DNA of 55,574 bases from Lacticaseibacillus baoqingensis. Its GTDB lineage: Bacteria > Bacillota > Bacilli > Lactobacillales > Lactobacillaceae. The stretch spans positions 1-55,574 of the forward strand of contig NZ_RHOI01000016.1 of assembly GCF_003946165.1 (NCBI RefSeq), read 5' to 3'. The notes below the pieces were generated by a model, which saw nothing but the letters and a program-made list of their open reading frames with translations, did no database searches and was not told the DNA's origin. Shown piece by piece: positions 53,418 to 55,574 of the stretch. Numbering within the stretch: position 1 is the first letter of the stretch; every line of letters begins with the position of its first letter. A program made the position numbers and the translations under genes.

Positions 53418-54239
53418 ATGGCGAATGAATTTCCCCAAGTCTTAACGATCGCCGGTGTTGATTCCGATGGTTCCGCCGGCGCGCAAGCCGACTTGCACAG
53501 TTTCTTTATGCGCGGCACGTATGGCACCTTGGTCTTGACGGCAGCCGTCGCAGGCAATTCCTATGGCATCCACGACAGCATGGTCGTGCCGCTGGCTTTT
53601 ATCGATCACCAATTTGCCGATCTGGCCAACGACTTGCACATCCGAGCTTGCAAAACCGGCATGCTTGCCGATTCTGCCGTAATCAACTGCGTGGTCAAAA
53701 ATATCACGCAATACGATTTTGGCCCGCTGGTGTTAGACCCGGTGATCTCCACCAAACATGGCAACATGTTACTGGAAACGGCTGCCTTTGAAACCTTGAA
53801 AACGGCCTTGATCCCTTTGGCAACCGTCATCACGCCGAATTTTTACGAAGCCGAGCACCTCACCGGCATGACCCTTGATTCTGATGCGCGCATCATTGCC
53901 GCTGCCCATCAGATCCAAGCCATGGGGGCCAAAAACGTGGTCCTTAAAGGCCGCCATGATGATTCCGACCAAGATACCGTGCGCGATTATGTCTTGTTAG
54001 CCTCTGGGGAGGCCTTTTGGTTGACGGGACCCTATTTTGCCACTGAACGCAAAAATGGGACCGGCGATACCTTAAGTGCGGTGATCACTGCCGAATTAGC
54101 CAAAGGGCAAGAGGTTGAAACCGCCGTGCGCATCGCCAAGCAATTCGTCGATACCGCGATCAAAAACGCCATTGCCGTGGGCCATAAATTCGGTCCGATC
54201 AATCACTGGGCCAACCCGCTGACCCCACCGGCAATTTAA
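53418..54239 (+). CDS. Pyridoxine/hydroxymethylpyrimidine kinase (ThiD/PdxK family)
   Basis: The 273-residue ribokinase-fold enzyme begins VLTIAGVDSDGSAGAQADLHSF, with VLDPVISTKHG near residue 104, ITPNFYEAEHLTG near residue 136 and the anion-hole motif NGTGDTLSA near residue 212. Firmicutes members phosphorylate pyridoxal/pyridoxine or HMP for vitamin B6 or thiamine salvage; with no thi genes nearby a B6 kinase is a good guess. Confidence 0.85.
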   Translation: MANEFPQVLTIAGVDSDGSAGAQADLHSFFMRGTYGTLVLTAAVAGNSYGIHDSMVVPLAFIDHQFADLANDLHIRACKTGMLADSAVINCVVKNITQYDFGPLVLDPVISTKHGNMLLETAAFETLKTALIPLATVITPNFYEAEHLTGMTLDSDARIIAAAHQIQAMGAKNVVLKGRHDDSDQDTVRDYVLLASGEAFWLTGPYFATERKNGTGDTLSAVITAELAKGQEVETAVRIAKQFVDTAIKNAIAVGHKFGPINHWANPLTPPAI

Positions 54240-54241
54240 CC

Positions 54242-54294
54242 GCAAAAAAACCACCCAGAAGCAGGCCAGTGCCTGCTTCTGGGTGGTTTTTTGC
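54242..54294. terminator. Bidirectional terminator
   Basis: A perfect 15-bp stem (CCACCCAGAAGCAGG arm) is flanked by seven A and six T, between two convergent genes. Confidence 0.92.
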
Positions 54295-54304
54295 TGTGTT
54301 TGGT

Positions 54305-54838
54305 TTAGGCTTTAGGCGCGCGCACCGCTGTCACCACTTCCATGACGGCCATCACCAGCATCATGCCGCCGGTGACTTGGACCAAGACCATGATGGCATG
54401 AAACGGGTTGAACAACAAAATACCGCCGGCGATGATCACGATCACGCCATAAAGGATCTGCGGCACGGCGCTGACATTGACATATTGCTTGTCAGCCTTG
54501 GCCGTGGCGATCTTATTCAAGCCAAACAAGATCACGAAGATCCCGATGGTCACCGGCAGCAAGCTCATGACCGGCCGCAATAACGCCGCTACCAACAAGG
54601 CTGCCACCAACAAGGCCAGCCCTCGCGTCAAGGCCCAATTACGCGTGGTTGCCGCATGGCGTGCTTTCAAGCCTTGGATCAAGGCCGGTGCCGCCATGAC
54701 CAGCAAGCCTGCGACTAAGACCCATTTGACCACGGTGTACACCGTTTGCGGCAAGAGCAAAAACCATAACCCTACCAGCAATAAGCTGAGACTGCGAACC
54801 AGCACATTTTTGAAGACGCGCGTGACTTTTGTGTGCAT
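54305..54838 (-). CDS. HdeD/DUF308-family membrane protein
   Basis: The 177-residue protein has six hydrophobic helices with the HdeD-like repeats (FVILFGLNKIATAKADK; LFNPFHAIMVLVQVTGGMMLVMAVMEVVTAV). HdeD is linked to acid resistance in Escherichia; the function in Firmicutes is unknown. The end of the right TnpB element lies 9 nt before its ATG and no clear ribosome binding site remains, so the true start could be internal or the gene may be poorly expressed. Confidence 0.75.
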   Translation of the reverse strand: MHTKVTRVFKNVLVRSLSLLLVGLWFLLLPQTVYTVVKWVLVAGLLVMAAPALIQGLKARHAATTRNWALTRGLALLVAALLVAALLRPVMSLLPVTIGIFVILFGLNKIATAKADKQYVNVSAVPQILYGVIVIIAGGILLFNPFHAIMVLVQVTGGMMLVMAVMEVVTAVRAPKA

Positions 54839-54847
54839 TGTTAAATG

Positions 54848-55574
54848 CTGCTATATAAAATGTGGAAGAATGTCTAATGACACTAGTAAAGGATTATATT
54901 TTTCCTTTCGTAGTTGTACATTCATTATTTTATTTGGTCCCGTTAACACCAGTATGCTTACGTCGGTAGTCACCTTGCAACATTGACTGGCTCTTGAACC
55001 TTTAGGACATAGCCTGCCCTTGAGCATATTGAATCAAGTTCTGTACGGCATTCTCGTCACGCTCAAGTTGAGCACCACAGCCGTAACAATGAAACTCGTG
55101 ATGTTTCGTGCCGTGAAGGACATTACCGGCTAAGGTCAGTTTATTGTCACCAGTTTTCACTAACCCACAACGACTGCAGCGCTGTGTGCTAGGGTAGAAC
55201 CGATCAACGATCATCAGCTGGCGGCCATACCATTGCGCCTTGTCCTTCATCAGCACTTTGAAACGTCCAAACAACGAGCGATGTAAATTCTTCGCCAGTC
55301 GCTTGTTCATCTTCATATGCAAGACATCCAAGTCTTCAATGGCAAGCGTGCCGTTGGCTTTCACCAACATCGTCGTAAACTTCTGCAAGCGGTCACTTTG
55401 AATCCGCGTCACTTTCTGATAGGTCCGCTGCAACTTGGTTTTCGTTGCGCGGTAATTGTTAGAGCGAAAGTGCTTGGGATTGGCTAGACGTTTGCGGGCC
55501 AGCCGCCGCTGGTACAAGGACACGCGGTGATACAAACTGACTAATTGCTCGGTCAATACGCGGACTGATGACAT
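54848..55574 (-). mobile_element. 3' part of a second TnpB element, inverted relative to the first
   Basis: It matches 1-727 in inverted orientation over the same length; similarity ends after TATATAGCAG on the minus strand. The guide segment next to this right end is the start of the HdeD-like gene. The left part is outside the window. Confidence 0.8.
55002..55574 (-). CDS. tnpB: TnpB-family RNA-guided nuclease, C-terminal half (cut by window edge)
   Basis: The 190 visible residues match the left copy except for about ten substitutions (for example Gln30Leu, Lys85Leu, Asn162His). The RuvC-II Glu80, RuvC-III Asp173 and the zinc Cys pairs (133/136, 163/166) are all intact. The RuvC-I part should lie beyond the window, so the first Met here is probably internal. 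Confidence 0.88.
   Translation of the reverse strand: MSSVRVLTEQLVSLYHRVSLYQRRLARKRLANPKHFRSNNYRATKTKLQRTYQKVTRIQSDRLQKFTTMLVKANGTLAIEDLDVLHMKMNKRLAKNLHRSLFGRFKVLMKDKAQWYGRQLMIVDRFYPSTQRCSRCGLVKTGDNKLTLAGNVLHGTKHHEFHCYGCGAQLERDENAVQNLIQYAQGQAMS

Noticed and set aside
1-55574. Prophage, CRISPR array or biosynthetic cluster
   Set aside because: No phage structural or integrase genes, no regularly spaced repeats and no modular synthases were seen. The acyl-CoA-synthetase-like gene lacks a carrier-protein partner.
1-55574. The 54 kb as a composite transposon moved by the two end elements
   Set aside because: The interior contains essential, syntenic core genes, and the right ends of both elements face inward with their left ends outside, so this is not the arrangement of a mobile cargo unit.

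Overview
The window reads as chromosomal DNA of a lactic acid bacterium (Firmicutes, Lactobacillaceae) with, by eye, roughly 50% or more G+C. The evidence is the gene orders tadA-scRNA-dnaX-ybaB-recR-yaaL-tmk-darA-holB-yabA-rsmI and cysS-mrnC-rlmB-rae1 ... rpmG-secE-nusG-rplKA-rplJL, both typical of Firmicutes, together with a CopY-type copper repressor, a class III ribonucleotide reductase and Firmicutes-type ribosome binding sites. I cannot fix the species.

Layout. (1) Both ends are the 3' halves of near-identical TnpB-type IS elements facing inward, so the 54-kb interior is bracketed by 727-bp inverted repeats; each element stops 8-9 nt before a start codon (asparaginase on the left, an HdeD-like protein on the right). 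(2) 0.7-10.2 kb: asparaginase, a DNA glycosylase, a cluster of DnaA boxes, then a minus-strand block for DNA replication, repair and RNA modification, ending with dnaX, the SRP RNA and tadA. (3) 10.3-16.7 kb: a PucR-type regulator, a ~650-nt intergenic stretch that folds into more than a dozen helices on the minus strand and has its own promoter (probable large structured RNA), an RsmC-like methyltransferase, MprF and an AT-rich SHOCT-domain gene. (4) 16.7-20.8 kb: the L7/L12-L10-L1-L11-NusG-SecE-L33 cluster with an L10 leader and an extra membrane-protein gene.

(5) 20.8-29.1 kb: a flavin-based extracellular electron transfer (EET) locus in two divergent halves: pplA, fmnB and two tandem UbiA-family prenyltransferases on the minus strand; ndh2, eetA, eetB and dmkB on the plus strand. 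It lies between the sigH-like gene and rpmG, which are adjacent in Bacillus subtilis. NADH electrons would pass through Ndh2 to a demethylmenaquinone made by the DmkA/DmkB enzymes, then through EetA/EetB to the FMN groups that FmnB attaches to PplA. (6) 29.1-39.3 kb: the sigma factor, an unusual five-gene operon (nitrate/sulfonate-type ABC permease and ATPase, membrane acyltransferase, acyl-CoA-synthetase-like enzyme, solute-binding protein), a DegV protein and a copper operon (copY, two cupredoxins, copper ATPase). This region separates rae1 from sigH. (7) 39.4-49.2 kb: rae1, rlmB, mrnC, cysS, recQ, nrdD, a small membrane protein and asnB. (8) 49.3-54.8 kb: two alanine tRNAs (GGC, CGC), a possible small RNA, an MFS transporter, two unrecognised coupled genes, a pyridoxine kinase-like gene and an HdeD-like protein.

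The main points of interest are the large structured RNA, the five-gene ABC/acyl-activation operon, the EET locus with doubled prenyltransferase and paired dyads, the DnaA-box cluster inside a terminator region, and the inverted TnpB elements. All functional names rest on motif recognition and gene context; no database search was possible.
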